From contig CAMCXI010000006.1 in assembly GCA_945883335.1 (NCBI GenBank), positions 25,343-89,342 on the forward strand: 64,000 nt of DNA, written 5' to 3'. This document shows, in pieces, positions 7,760 through 17,626 of this stretch. The stretch's first letter is position 1. The number at the start of each line of letters is the position of its first letter. The translations under genes and the position numbers were made by a program. The notes below the pieces were generated by a model, which saw only the letters and a program-made list of their open reading frames with translations, made no database searches and had not been told where the DNA came from. The DNA comes from Candidatus Methylopumilus universalis. GTDB taxonomy: Bacteria; Pseudomonadota; Gammaproteobacteria; Burkholderiales; Methylophilaceae.

Positions 7760-10700
7760 CTAATTATAGAGGATTTTTACGTTTTCTTCGCTTAACCAAG
7801 CTTTTAATCCGATTAATAAATCGTCATGAAGCTCTACTCGCCACTGATCGCCAAGCATCATCTCAACTTTAGCTTGGTTATTGTGATATTCCACTTTCAC
7901 CGCACAACCACGGTTATTTTGTTCTGAATTCGCGCGGCAATAAGGGCCTAAGAGCTCACGTAACTTGACGGCGTCTGCCTGACCATTACAAGATATTTTA
8001 AGCATATTGGCATACGCGCTTCGAGCAGATGCAATGTCGTAAATCTTACGGACATTCACTCGCACGCCGCCTGAGAAGTCGTCGTGACTCACGCGACCTT
8101 CAATGACCAACAGCTGGTCCTCTTTAATGAGCTGCGCATGTTGCGCGAGCATCTCACTACCCACCACCACCTCAACTCGGGACTTGGCATCATCAAGCGT
8201 CACTATCGCCATCTTGCCACGCTGAGTCATGCGAATACGCACCCCCATCACCACACCGGCCATCAGCTGCGGCTGATCCTGTGGTTTGATATTACCCAAA
8301 TCTGTATGCACAAATGTTGCCAACTCTTTTTGATAGGCCTGGTATGGATGGCCGCTAAAATAAAAACCGAGCGCGATCTTTTCTTGTTGTAGCTTTTCAG
8401 GCTCAGCCCAAGCGGGTACATTTGGCAATACATGCGCCGCGCTATCTGACACTGCACCAAACAAGCTATCTTGACCACTGGCGGCCCCGCTTTGCTCAGC
8501 CGCGCCAATCGCTAAATTCACACCCGCCAATAAAGCATTACGATTAGGTTCAAGCTTGTCAAACGCACCAGCGCGAATGAGAGATTCAATCACTCGGCGG
8601 TTTACCTTACGCAAATCTAAGCGTGCACAAAAATCGAATAAGTCCTTAAATGGACCGTCCTGATTACGCGCCGCAAGAATCACCTCAATCGCCGACTCAC
8701 CGGAGCCCTTCAAAGCCCCTAAGCCATATAAAACTTGCTTGTCGCTGATTGGCTTAAACTTGAATTCACTTTGATTAATATCTGGCGCTAACACTTCTAC
8801 GCCATTACCCACACAGTCATCATAAAAAATATGCACGCTGTCTGTGTTGTTCATATCAGCAGACAAAGTAGCCGCTAAGAAAGCCGCTGGATAGTGCGTT
8901 TTGAGATAGGCTGTGTGGTAAGCAACGAGGGCATAGGCTGCCGCGTGTGATTTATTAAAGCCGTAGCTCGCAAACTTTTCCATCAAATCAAATAAATCCG
9001 CGGCTTGTCTTTCAGGTGTGCCTTTTTGTTTTGCGCCGTCCACAAACACGGCACGCTGGGCATCCATTTCTTCTTTTTTCTTTTTACCCATCGCACGGCG
9101 AAGCAAGTCAGCGCCGCCAAGGCTATAGCCCCCAACGACCTGCGCAATCTGCATTACCTGCTCTTGGTAAACCATAATCCCATAGGTTTCTTTGAGGATA
9201 GGCTCAACCGCCGGATGCGGATACTCAACCCGCTGTAAGCCATGCTTACGGCGGCAGAAGTCTGGAATCAAATCCATCGGACCTGGGCGATACAAAGCGA
9301 CCAGCGCGATAATATCTTCAAAGCAATCAGGCTTCGCTTGTTTAAGCATGTCCTTCATACCGCGCGACTCTAACTGGAATACCGCTGTCGTATTCGCTGA
9401 TTTTAAGAGCTGATAAGTCGGCTTATCGTCAATCGGCAAGGTCTCAAAAGATAGTGGTGGCAGATTTTGCTCTGCACGCTGCGCGTTCGCATTGACCAAG
9501 GCCATTTGTAAAATCGTCAGTGTGCGTAAGCCCAAAAAGTCAAACTTCACTAAACCAACCGCTTCTACGTCGTCTTTATCGTATTGGCTCACCAAGCTAT
9601 CGCCATTGGCTTGACAGTAAATCGGAGAGAAGTCAGAAATTTTACTTGGTGAAATTAGCACCCCACCGGCATGCATACCGACGTTACGCGTTAAACCCTC
9701 AAGGCGAAGCGCTAATTCAAGTAGCTCTTTGACCTCTTCCTCTTGCTCTCGTCGCTCAGCTAATTGCGGCTCTTTCTCAAGCGCATCTTTAAGCGTAATA
9801 CCAAGCTCCAACGGAATAAGCTTTGCGATGCCATCCACAAAGTTAAAAGGCAAATCAAGCACACGCCCGACGTCGCGAATCACGGCCTTAGCCGCCATGG
9901 TACCGAAAGTGGCGATTTGAGAAACCGCCTCCAATCCGTACTTTTGCTTCACGTAATCAATAACGCGGTCACGCCCTTCTTGGCAGAAGTCGATATCGAA
10001 GTCGGGCATGGAAACCCGCTCTGGGTTTAAGAAGCGCTCAAATAGCAGGGCATATTGCAATGGATCAAGATCGGTAATGCCCAAGCTATAAGCCACGACA
10101 GAGCCCGCACCAGAGCCCCGACCAGGGCCAACAGGCACGCCGTTATGCTTAGCCCAGTTAATAAAGTCGGCCACAATTAAGAAGTAGCCAGGGAAGCCCA
10201 TTTGAATAATGATGCTGGTTTCAAAGGCAAGTCGCGCTTCATATTCTGGGGCTTTGGCGGCACGCTTTTCAGCATCTGGATAAAGCACTTCTAAGCGCTT
10301 AAGCAAACCCTCTTGCGCTTGTGTAACCAAATACTCATCCAAACCCTCGCCATTAGGTGTAGGAAATTGCGGCAAGAAGTTTTTACCCAAAGAAAGCGTT
10401 AAATTACAACGCTTGGCAATTTCCACGCTGTTCGCCAAGGCTTCTGGAATATCTGCGAATAACGCAGTCATCTCTGCTTGGGTTTTGAAATATTGGTCTT
10501 CGGTGAATGCTTTAGGACGCCGCGTATCAGCCAGCACATAGCCTTCCGCAATACACACCCGCGCTTCATGTGCTTTAAAATCTTCCGTCTCAATAAACTG
10601 CACAGGATGCGTTGCCACCACAGGCAAGGCCAGCTGAGAAGCCAGCGCCACAGCACGAGAAATATAAGCCTCTTGTTGCGCATGGCCTGCGCGTTGAAGT

Positions 10701-11221
10701 TCGATATAAAAACGGTTAGGGAATAAATCTGCCCAAGCTTGTGCAAGCTGTTTAGCACTTGCGGTATTACCCTGTAAAAGCGCTTGGCCTATATCACCCA
10801 TCATGCAGCTAGAGAGCATGATTAAACCTTCTGAACCAGCCTCAATCAGCCACTCGCGTTTAATTTCCGGTTTGCCACGATATTGATTTTCAAGATAAGC
10901 GCGACTGATCAGCGCGCAAAGTTTGGTGTAACCCTCTAATGTTTGGCAAAGCAACATCACCCTGTAGGGCTGGTCGCGATTCGTTGAATTTTCAAGCCAA
11001 AGATCACAGCCTAAAATCGGCTTAACGCCATTGCCGCGGGCTTCTTTGTAAAACTTAATCGCGCCAAATAAATTGCTTAAGTCTGTCAATGCCAAGGCTG
11101 GCATTTGGTCTTTTATGGCATGCGCTACGTAATCATCAATACGCACCGTTCCGTCCACAATGGAATACTCACTGTGGCAACGCAAATGAACAAATGAAGG
11201 TTGAGATAAATTGACTGACAT
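7760..11221 (-). CDS. dnaE: DNA polymerase III subunit alpha
   Basis: 1153 residues from the ATG at 11221 ([20 protein letters not shown]), matching the family N-terminus; the open frame extends further up to a TTG at 11275. The N-terminal PHP domain begins at [15 protein letters not shown]. The polymerase core shows [14 protein letters not shown], the catalytic aspartates in [36 protein letters not shown] and [12 protein letters not shown], and then the HhH, OB-fold and C-terminal tau-binding regions ([21 protein letters not shown]). It is the replicative polymerase catalytic subunit. Length is normal (about 1160 in E. coli). Upstream on the same strand is tRNA-Leu. No oddities seen. Confidence 0.97.
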   Translation of the reverse strand: MSVNLSQPSFVHLRCHSEYSIVDGTVRIDDYVAHAIKDQMPALALTDLSNLFGAIKFYKEARGNGVKPILGCDLWLENSTNRDQPYRVMLLCQTLEGYTKLCALISRAYLENQYRGKPEIKREWLIEAGSEGLIMLSSCMMGDIGQALLQGNTASAKQLAQAWADLFPNRFYIELQRAGHAQQEAYISRAVALASQLALPVVATHPVQFIETEDFKAHEARVCIAEGYVLADTRRPKAFTEDQYFKTQAEMTALFADIPEALANSVEIAKRCNLTLSLGKNFLPQFPTPNGEGLDEYLVTQAQEGLLKRLEVLYPDAEKRAAKAPEYEARLAFETSIIIQMGFPGYFLIVADFINWAKHNGVPVGPGRGSGAGSVVAYSLGITDLDPLQYALLFERFLNPERVSMPDFDIDFCQEGRDRVIDYVKQKYGLEAVSQIATFGTMAAKAVIRDVGRVLDLPFNFVDGIAKLIPLELGITLKDALEKEPQLAERREQEEEVKELLELALRLEGLTRNVGMHAGGVLISPSKISDFSPIYCQANGDSLVSQYDKDDVEAVGLVKFDFLGLRTLTILQMALVNANAQRAEQNLPPLSFETLPIDDKPTYQLLKSANTTAVFQLESRGMKDMLKQAKPDCFEDIIALVALYRPGPMDLIPDFCRRKHGLQRVEYPHPAVEPILKETYGIMVYQEQVMQIAQVVGGYSLGGADLLRRAMGKKKKEEMDAQRAVFVDGAKQKGTPERQAADLFDLMEKFASYGFNKSHAAAYALVAYHTAYLKTHYPAAFLAATLSADMNNTDSVHIFYDDCVGNGVEVLAPDINQSEFKFKPISDKQVLYGLGALKGSGESAIEVILAARNQDGPFKDLFDFCARLDLRKVNRRVIESLIRAGAFDKLEPNRNALLAGVNLAIGAAEQSGAASGQDSLFGAVSDSAAHVLPNVPAWAEPEKLQQEKIALGFYFSGHPYQAYQKELATFVHTDLGNIKPQDQPQLMAGVVMGVRIRMTQRGKMAIVTLDDAKSRVEVVVGSEMLAQHAQLIKEDQLLVIEGRVSHDDFSGGVRVNVRKIYDIASARSAYANMLKISCNGQADAVKLRELLGPYCRANSEQNNRGCAVKVEYHNNQAKVEMMLGDQWRVELHDDLLIGLKAWLSEENVKILYN

Positions 11222-11372
11222 AGGATTGAATTTTACCTGATTGAAGTACCCATGTCGCATGGTAATCAGATGCAAAATCCAAGTTTTTAGCTAGCTTATT
11301 GACTTACTTATTGACTTAAAAGCTTATTGACTTAAAAAGGAGTGGTTTTTTACAACAAGGAAAATAAAAAGC

Positions 11373-11457
11373 TGGTGCGAAAGGAGAGACTCGAACTCTC
11401 ACGCCTTGCGGCGCTGGAACCTAAATCCAGTGCGTCTACCAATTCCGCCACTCTCGC
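11373..11457 (-). tRNA. tRNA-Leu (anticodon UAG)
   Basis: The minus strand gives the acceptor GCGAGAG, D-arm GGCGGAATTGGTAGACGC, anticodon stem CTGGA / TCCAG around TTTAGGT (anticodon TAG), a long class II variable arm (CGCCGCAAGGCGT), T-arm GAGTTCGAGTCTC and an encoded CCA end. It is complete and 85 nt long. Confidence 0.96.
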
Positions 11458-11623
11458 AGGTAGTCATGAGTAATGCTTCATGAGTTTGTTGGGGCATGAA
11501 CCCCAACGAGGCGTGCATTATAGCTGATCAAATTTCCGAAAACCATTAAAATTTGAAATGTCTATGTAAAAGCTTAAGTTTGAGCGAAAATCAGATAAGT
11601 ACAATCGAATTCAAGGATACAAA

Positions 11624-11872
11624 ATGCCACACACCATCAATCAAGAAGAAATCAACATGTTACGCAGCGAGCTTGAGATGCTTATGCGAGAACGCCAAGC
11701 ATTACTGAAAGTCACTGGCGTCGCTGCTGGCCTAGTTGCGGAGCTTGATAGCCATAGCTTGCCAAATGGCACTGAAGAAGCCGCTGAACTGTTGGCAGCA
11801 AGCATCAATGCGCTACCAGAAGAAACACTTAAAGATGCGCTAAGTGCGGCGCATGCTGAAATCGTTAACTAG
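11624..11872 (+). CDS. Small conserved-looking protein of unknown function
   Basis: 82 residues, ATG preceded by AAGGATACAAA, a good ribosome site. The N-terminal half is a charged helix with heptad spacing (INMLRSELEMLMRERQALLKV) likely to form a coiled coil; the middle is alanine-rich (GVAAGLVAEL) and the C-terminus again helical. No signal peptide, TM or cysteine. It stands alone between tRNA-Leu and the efflux operon. I do not recognise the family; codon use and the ribosome site support a real gene. Confidence 0.65.
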   Translation: MPHTINQEEINMLRSELEMLMRERQALLKVTGVAAGLVAELDSHSLPNGTEEAAELLAASINALPEETLKDALSAAHAEIVN

Positions 11873-11957
11873 CCGAATCGAGGGCCTCAAAATTGCCTAA
11901 GTCTTGCATGGCATGTAATATCGCTACGCGGAAAAATTAGCTTATCGAGATCGACGT

Positions 11958-13394
11958 TTGAAACTAAAAGCATTCAATCACATCACCAGCATCATTAGCC
12001 TGTCCTTCATGGTCAGCAGTTGCGGCTTTCAATCTTATCTCCCCAAGCCGATTGAGCCAGCAAAAGTAGTAGCAAAGCTTGAGCAACGTGCAAACACTGA
12101 TACAGATTTTCAAGCTTACTTAATTGCGCAGGCCTTTCCAGCAGATCAGCTTCCAATTAGCGTATGGGGCGAAAATGAGCTGACCCTAAGTGCGTTATTT
12201 TTCCATCCCGACCTGAATCTAGCTCGCGCGCAGTGGCGTGCGGCACAAGCAGCGCAAATCACTTCGGCTCAGCGCCCAGAAATAGGCATTAAGGGCAATG
12301 CAGATAATCACAGCCAAGCCACAGACAAATCTCCATGGACTTACCAATTTGGCATTGATATTCCAGTAATAACTGCTGGCAAACGTGAGGCTAGAATTGC
12401 ACAAGCGGCTAGCTTATCTGAAGCCGCCCGCATTGAGATTGCACAAGCCGCATGGCAAGTGCATAGCCGTGTGGCAAAAAGCTTGCTGGCCTATCAATAT
12501 GCGTTGGCACAGTTAGCCACACTCAACAATGAAGTTGACCTGAGAACCTCCATTGTCGATATGCTCGTGAAACGTTTAGACGCCGGGATGGCATCTAACA
12601 TTGAAGTTAGTAATGCGCGCATTGCCTTACAAAAAGCCGAACAAACTTATACGACCGAAGCTGGGCGTATCGATACTTTACGTGCGGCACTTGCCAATGA
12701 TGCAGGCTTAAGTTTAAGTAAATTCAAACTACTCATCATCAAACCATTTGGGCAAACTGAGCCAGTCACCATAGACGCTTTACAATACGAAGCCCTGCTT
12801 AATCGCTTAGATATTCGCGCCTCTTTAGCTCGTTATGAAGCTGCAGAAGCGAAATTACGCTTGGAAATCGCCAAACAATATCCGGACATGACGTTTTCAC
12901 CGTCTAAAACTTTGGATCAAGGTGACAACATTTGGTCTTTAGGCTTTTCAAGTCTGCTGACACTGATCAACAAAAATCGCGGCTTAATCGCTGAGGCAAA
13001 CAGCCTACGTGAAGTTCAAGTTGCGCAATTTGAAGCCCTCCAAGCCAAAGTCATCGGCGATCTAAATCAAGCAAAAGCAAGCTACCAATCGGCGATCGCC
13101 TCTCGCGCAAAAGCGCAGACCTTACTAGAAAATCAACAAAAGCGCACCGAGCAAACTGAGCGACAATTTAATGCGGGACTTGCAGACCGTTTAGCCTTTA
13201 CGACGACGCTACTTGAAAATATTATCGCCAAACAGAGCGTATTGAACACGACCTATCTGACGCAAGTTGCGAAATTGAACCTTGAGGATGTGTTACAACG
13301 TCCATTAGATAATCGTCTAACGACGCCAAGCGATATCACCTCATTTAATGCAGACTCCACAAGCAACAAACCAACCAGGACTACCTCACCATGA
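11958..13394 (+). CDS. TolC-family outer-membrane efflux lipoprotein
   Basis: 478 residues from a TTG start. The N-terminus ends in a lipobox (FMVSSC, Cys22), so the mature protein is probably lipid-anchored in the outer membrane. Two TolC repeats follow, with long helical segments such as LNLARAQWRAAQAAQ, EVSNARIALQKAEQ, IRASLARYEAAEAKLRLEIAKQYPD and a C-terminal RQFNAGLADRLAFTTTLLE. It should form the trimeric exit duct for the adaptor and RND pump encoded directly downstream; its stop overlaps the adaptor's ATG by 4 bp. The substrate is not evident. The last 25 residues are Ser/Thr/Asn-rich and probably disordered. Confidence 0.87.
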   Translation: MKLKAFNHITSIISLSFMVSSCGFQSYLPKPIEPAKVVAKLEQRANTDTDFQAYLIAQAFPADQLPISVWGENELTLSALFFHPDLNLARAQWRAAQAAQITSAQRPEIGIKGNADNHSQATDKSPWTYQFGIDIPVITAGKREARIAQAASLSEAARIEIAQAAWQVHSRVAKSLLAYQYALAQLATLNNEVDLRTSIVDMLVKRLDAGMASNIEVSNARIALQKAEQTYTTEAGRIDTLRAALANDAGLSLSKFKLLIIKPFGQTEPVTIDALQYEALLNRLDIRASLARYEAAEAKLRLEIAKQYPDMTFSPSKTLDQGDNIWSLGFSSLLTLINKNRGLIAEANSLREVQVAQFEALQAKVIGDLNQAKASYQSAIASRAKAQTLLENQQKRTEQTERQFNAGLADRLAFTTTLLENIIAKQSVLNTTYLTQVAKLNLEDVLQRPLDNRLTTPSDITSFNADSTSNKPTRTTSP

Positions 13395-14464
13395 ACCGTA
13401 AAGTTGCCTTAGTGATTGGGCTTCAAGCTTTTTTAATCATCGTACTCTTTTGGGTATTGGTGTTTTATGGAAAAGATGAATACGACACTTACAATCAAGC
13501 GCAAGAAGAGGAAGTCGCAACACCAAACCGCGTCAATGAGGTAAAAGGTGCGACGGTTGTTACACTGAGCCTCGAGGCACAGAAGCAAAGCGACATTCAA
13601 ACGGCAAGCCTGCATGTTAGCCAGCATCAAAAGACCTTAAATACACTTGGGAATGTGCTGAGTATTGATACGCTGATTGAGCTTCGTACGCGCTATTTAA
13701 ATGCGAAAGCGAATGCCACGATTGCACGGGCATCGCTTGCCAACAGCAAACTAGACTTTCAGCGTATGCAAGCCCTCAACAAAGATGATAAAAACGTTTC
13801 GGATCAAGTCATGTTAGCGGCACAAGCGGCTTTCAAAGCAGATCAAGCGAAAGTGCAAGCCGCTGAAACTGAGGCAAGTAATCTCAATGACACCATGCGT
13901 CAAACATGGGGTGAATCGCTCGCTAACGAAGCAACGAAGGAACCTGCAAGCGCAAACTTTCAGGCACTGCTCTTACATAAAGAAGTGTTACTGTTGATTA
14001 CACTGCCAACTGATAGCAACGTGAGCGCAGGTGAACGCATCAACGTTGTGCCGACCGGAGCGCAAACCAAGGTAATTAGTGCCCAACTTGTTGCCGCTGC
14101 ACCGCAAACTGACACGACCATACAAGGCCGCACCTATTATTTCCGGGCACCAGCTGAAAACTTACGTGCCGGTATGCGTGTAAGTGTTGAAATGAAGGCT
14201 ACTCCAAACAATACTAAAACAACCAATGGCATTATCGTACCTGCTAAAGCAGTGGTTTGGTACGCTGGTAAACCATGGGTGTACAAAAAGCAAAGCGAAG
14301 ACCGTTTTGTTCGATTGCCGATTAATACCGACAATGAAATAAACGGCGGTTGGTTTAACCAGAGTGCGAGCCTCGCTGATGGGGATGATTTAGTGATCAA
14401 TGGGGCACAACTTTTACTCTCAGAAGAGTTTAAGTACCAAATCAAAAATGAGAATCAGGACTAA
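13391..14464 (+). CDS. RND efflux periplasmic adaptor (HlyD/membrane-fusion family)
   Basis: 357 residues. An N-terminal membrane anchor (about 5-25), a barrel-sandwich/hairpin region that is short (about 95-150, with many Ala and Gln), a beta-barrel region with AGERINVVPTGAQ, and a membrane-proximal part with RTYYFRAPAENLRAGMRVSVEM and IIVPAKAVVWYAGKPWVYKK. It links the inner-membrane pump to the outer-membrane lipoprotein. I see no His- or Met-rich N-terminal metal-binding extension as in some CusB/CzcB adaptors. It overlaps the upstream gene (ATGA) and is 2 bp from the pump gene, so the three are one operon. Confidence 0.85.
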   Translation: MNRKVALVIGLQAFLIIVLFWVLVFYGKDEYDTYNQAQEEEVATPNRVNEVKGATVVTLSLEAQKQSDIQTASLHVSQHQKTLNTLGNVLSIDTLIELRTRYLNAKANATIARASLANSKLDFQRMQALNKDDKNVSDQVMLAAQAAFKADQAKVQAAETEASNLNDTMRQTWGESLANEATKEPASANFQALLLHKEVLLLITLPTDSNVSAGERINVVPTGAQTKVISAQLVAAAPQTDTTIQGRTYYFRAPAENLRAGMRVSVEMKATPNNTKTTNGIIVPAKAVVWYAGKPWVYKKQSEDRFVRLPINTDNEINGGWFNQSASLADGDDLVINGAQLLLSEEFKYQIKNENQD

Positions 14465-14466
14465 TT

Positions 14467-17400
14467 GTGATGATGTCCGCCCTCGTTAGGTTCTCCATTC
14501 GTTTTAGCGGTGTCATTATTGGCATCGCCAGTTTAATTGTGATGTATGGCATTTATAGCCTGACACGTAGCAATCTAGATGTATTCCCTGAGTTCTCTCC
14601 TACACAGCTGGTGATCCAAACCGAGTCGCCAGGGCTTTCTACAGATTTAGTTGAATCCTTAGTTAGTCAGCCGATTGAGCATAGTATTGCGGGAACGGTA
14701 GGCATCGAGTTAATGCGATCACAATCTATTCCTGGGCTTTCTGTCGTCACCGTTATTTTTAAAGAAGGCACGGACGTTTATCGCAACCGCCAAGTGGTGG
14801 CCGAGCGCCTTGCCACCCTTGCCAATAGGTTACCGAATGGCATTACGCCAAACATCACCCCGCTGACCTCCGCGGCCAGCACCGTCATGGGTATCGGGAT
14901 CACCTCGGAGACCAAATCACTCATGGAACTGCGCACCATGGTGGATTGGACTTTACGTCCACACCTCATGGCTGTGCAAGGCGTGGCAGATGTAAACGTA
15001 TTTGGTGGTGATGTGAAGCAGTACCAAATTCAAGTGAATCCAGACAAACTAGTGCTGTACAACCTATCCATGCAGGAAGTCATGAATGCCGCGAGCAAGG
15101 CCACAGGCGTTCGCGGTGCAGGATTTATTGAAAACAACAACCAACGTATTGTCATCAATACCGAAGGTCAAGCCCGCACACCTGCAGAGCTTGCGAAAAC
15201 AATGCTCCTGCATCGTCACGGACAAACCGTGAGATTGGGCGACATTGGCCAAGTTGTCGAAGGCGCCGCACCATCGATTAGCGCCTCGGCGATTAATGGA
15301 AAACCAGGCATTTACCTTTCCGTGCAAGGCCAATTGGGTGCTAACACGCATGGCGTGACCCAGGCCTTAGAAAAAGCTATTCAGCAAATCAAACCATCGC
15401 TTGAGGCTGACCAGATCAAATTACACGAAGGCCTATTCCGGCCTGCTAACTTTATTGAAACCGCCATTAAAGGCGTGCGAACTGACATCTTAATTGGCTC
15501 CATTTTAGTCATCACGGTTCTGTTTTTATTTTTGTTTAATGCCCGTACAGCCTTTATCTCAGCGACCGCTATTCCATTATCATTACTCACTGCGATCGTG
15601 GTGATGAGTTACTTCAATATTGGTTTAAATATCATGGTGTTGGGTGGTCTAGCTATTGCACTAGGTGAGGTTGTGGATGACGCCATTATTGATACCGAAA
15701 ACATCTTTAGACGCTTGCGTGAAAACCGTTTATTGGCCATGCCACAGCCCATCCACAAAGTGGTGTTTAACGCTTCAATGGAGGTGCGTAGCTCAGTGGT
15801 TTACGCCACCATTATCGTTGCCTTGGTGTTTATGCCACTCCTCACCTTAACTGGCGTTGCAGGTAAATTATTTGCGCCGCTTGGCATTGCTTATATCTCA
15901 GCAATTTTGGCATCACTGTTAGTCGCGCTCACACTCACACCCGCACTCTGTTATTTAATGCTGGGTAAGGCAAAGCTCAGTGCAGAAGACTCGCCGATGA
16001 TTAGCTACATTAAAAAACGCTACGTCAGACTTTTGCATCGCGTTGAACAGCATTACAAAATGACGATTGCCATTAGTGTCGCTTTAATTGCACTTGGTCT
16101 TGGCGTGCTGCCACTCTTTAAAAGCCAATTCATTCCTGCCTTGCATGAAGGCCATTTTATTATGCACATGACGCTAGTGCCTGGCAGTTCTGAGCAAGAG
16201 TCATTGCGCGTGGGTCAAAAAGTCGCCGCTTCCTTGAGCGAAATTAAAGGCGTGCGCAGTATTGCGCAATGGGTGGGTCGCGCACCGAATGCCGCCGACA
16301 CTTTTGGCACGCACTACAGTGAATTTGAAATCGAAATCGGCACGCTTTCAGGTGAAGAACAAACCCGCATTCTTCAAGAAATCCGTGAGCATCTCTCTGG
16401 TATTGATGATGAAAATATCGATAAAGATGAGGATGGCCCAACCCCACCTGGCTTTGTTGGGGTTAACTTTGCCATTAACACTTTTTTAACAGAGCGTATC
16501 GAGGAAACCATTTCTGGCTATGCCGCCTCACAAGTCATCAATATTTATGGCCATGATTTAGATGCTTTAGATCGCGATGCACAAGCGGTGGCTGGCGTAG
16601 TAGCAGGCATGCAAGGCGCTGAAGATGTGCTCGTACAGTCGCCGCCTGGCACACCACAAATCTCTATTCGCCTGCGCTCAGAAAAGCTGTTGCAATGGGG
16701 CTTACAAGTAAGCGATGTGTTAGACACTATCCGCGCATCTTACGAAAGCGTGCCTGTTGCGCAGGTATATCAGGCGAGCCGCGTGGTTGGCGTGAGCGTC
16801 TTACTTGACACCGCCTCGCGCAACAATATCGGCCAAATTAGTACACTGCCGATCACGAACAATGAGGGCAAGCTAGTAAGGCTTGGCGACATTGCGGACA
16901 TTACTCAAGAAAACGGACGCTCAAAGATTTTGCATTCCGGCGCAAAACGTATTCAAACCGTGACAGCCAATGTCAGTGGTCGTGACATTCAAGGCTTCAC
17001 TGACGAGCTAAAAACCAAACTCCAAAAAGAAGTCCATCTTTCACCAGGTAACTATCTTGCTTTTACTGGTGAGGCGGAAGCCCAAGCCAAATCACGTGAA
17101 GATCTGATCGTGCACTCGCTACTCGCCACCGTCGGCATTTTCTTGATGTTGTATATCGCGTTTGGAAGATTGCGTAATTTATTGCTGACTTTTGCCAACT
17201 TGCCATTTGCGCTCATAGGCGGCGTATTTGCCGTCATGCTCACAGGGGGGTGGATTTCGCTTGGATCACTTGTTGGCTTCGTGACCCTATTCGGGATTAC
17301 CCTACGTAACTCGATTATGTTGGTTTCACACTACCAACACCTGATTGATGAAGAAGGCATGATATGGGGCTTAGAAACAGCGATTCAAGGCGCCTCTGAA

Positions 17401-17610
17401 CGACTCCCCTCCATCTTAATGACTGCGCTTGTGACAGCATTGGGTCTGTTGCCGCTTGCGGCAGGCAGTGGCCAACCTGGCCGTGAGATTGAAGGCCCAA
17501 TGGCCACCATTATTGTCGGCGGTTTAATTACCTCGACGATTTTGAACTTGCTCATTTTGCCAACGATTATGTTGCACTTCGGTAAGTTTGAAAAACATCA
17601 ACAAGTTTAA
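14467..17610 (+). CDS. RND efflux pump, heavy-metal-efflux (CusA/CzcA) type permease
   Basis: 1047 residues; GTG start 6 bp after AGGA (ATG alternatives at 14470 and 14473). Twelve TM segments and two large periplasmic loops as in RND pumps. Family marks are SNLDVFPEFSPTQLVIQTE, GLSTDLVESLVSQPIE near the N-terminus, and TM4 with the acidic string ALGEVVDDAIIDTENIFRRLR, which carries the proton-relay carboxylates. A second-half counterpart reads LVGFVTLFGITLRNSIMLVSHYQHL. The HME branch exports Cu, Ag, Zn, Co or Ni in studied cases, but several relatives are unassigned, and there is no regulator or metal chaperone beside this operon to help. Confidence 0.88.
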   Translation: MMMSALVRFSIRFSGVIIGIASLIVMYGIYSLTRSNLDVFPEFSPTQLVIQTESPGLSTDLVESLVSQPIEHSIAGTVGIELMRSQSIPGLSVVTVIFKEGTDVYRNRQVVAERLATLANRLPNGITPNITPLTSAASTVMGIGITSETKSLMELRTMVDWTLRPHLMAVQGVADVNVFGGDVKQYQIQVNPDKLVLYNLSMQEVMNAASKATGVRGAGFIENNNQRIVINTEGQARTPAELAKTMLLHRHGQTVRLGDIGQVVEGAAPSISASAINGKPGIYLSVQGQLGANTHGVTQALEKAIQQIKPSLEADQIKLHEGLFRPANFIETAIKGVRTDILIGSILVITVLFLFLFNARTAFISATAIPLSLLTAIVVMSYFNIGLNIMVLGGLAIALGEVVDDAIIDTENIFRRLRENRLLAMPQPIHKVVFNASMEVRSSVVYATIIVALVFMPLLTLTGVAGKLFAPLGIAYISAILASLLVALTLTPALCYLMLGKAKLSAEDSPMISYIKKRYVRLLHRVEQHYKMTIAISVALIALGLGVLPLFKSQFIPALHEGHFIMHMTLVPGSSEQESLRVGQKVAASLSEIKGVRSIAQWVGRAPNAADTFGTHYSEFEIEIGTLSGEEQTRILQEIREHLSGIDDENIDKDEDGPTPPGFVGVNFAINTFLTERIEETISGYAASQVINIYGHDLDALDRDAQAVAGVVAGMQGAEDVLVQSPPGTPQISIRLRSEKLLQWGLQVSDVLDTIRASYESVPVAQVYQASRVVGVSVLLDTASRNNIGQISTLPITNNEGKLVRLGDIADITQENGRSKILHSGAKRIQTVTANVSGRDIQGFTDELKTKLQKEVHLSPGNYLAFTGEAEAQAKSREDLIVHSLLATVGIFLMLYIAFGRLRNLLLTFANLPFALIGGVFAVMLTGGWISLGSLVGFVTLFGITLRNSIMLVSHYQHLIDEEGMIWGLETAIQGASERLPSILMTALVTALGLLPLAAGSGQPGREIEGPMATIIVGGLITSTILNLLILPTIMLHFGKFEKHQQV

Positions 17611-17626
17611 AAAAACTAACACAACA

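Noticed and set aside
7167-11035. Several open frames of 60-100 codons on both strands over accA and dnaE
   Set aside because: They lie fully inside long genes with clear family motifs, lack ribosome sites and have unnatural compositions.
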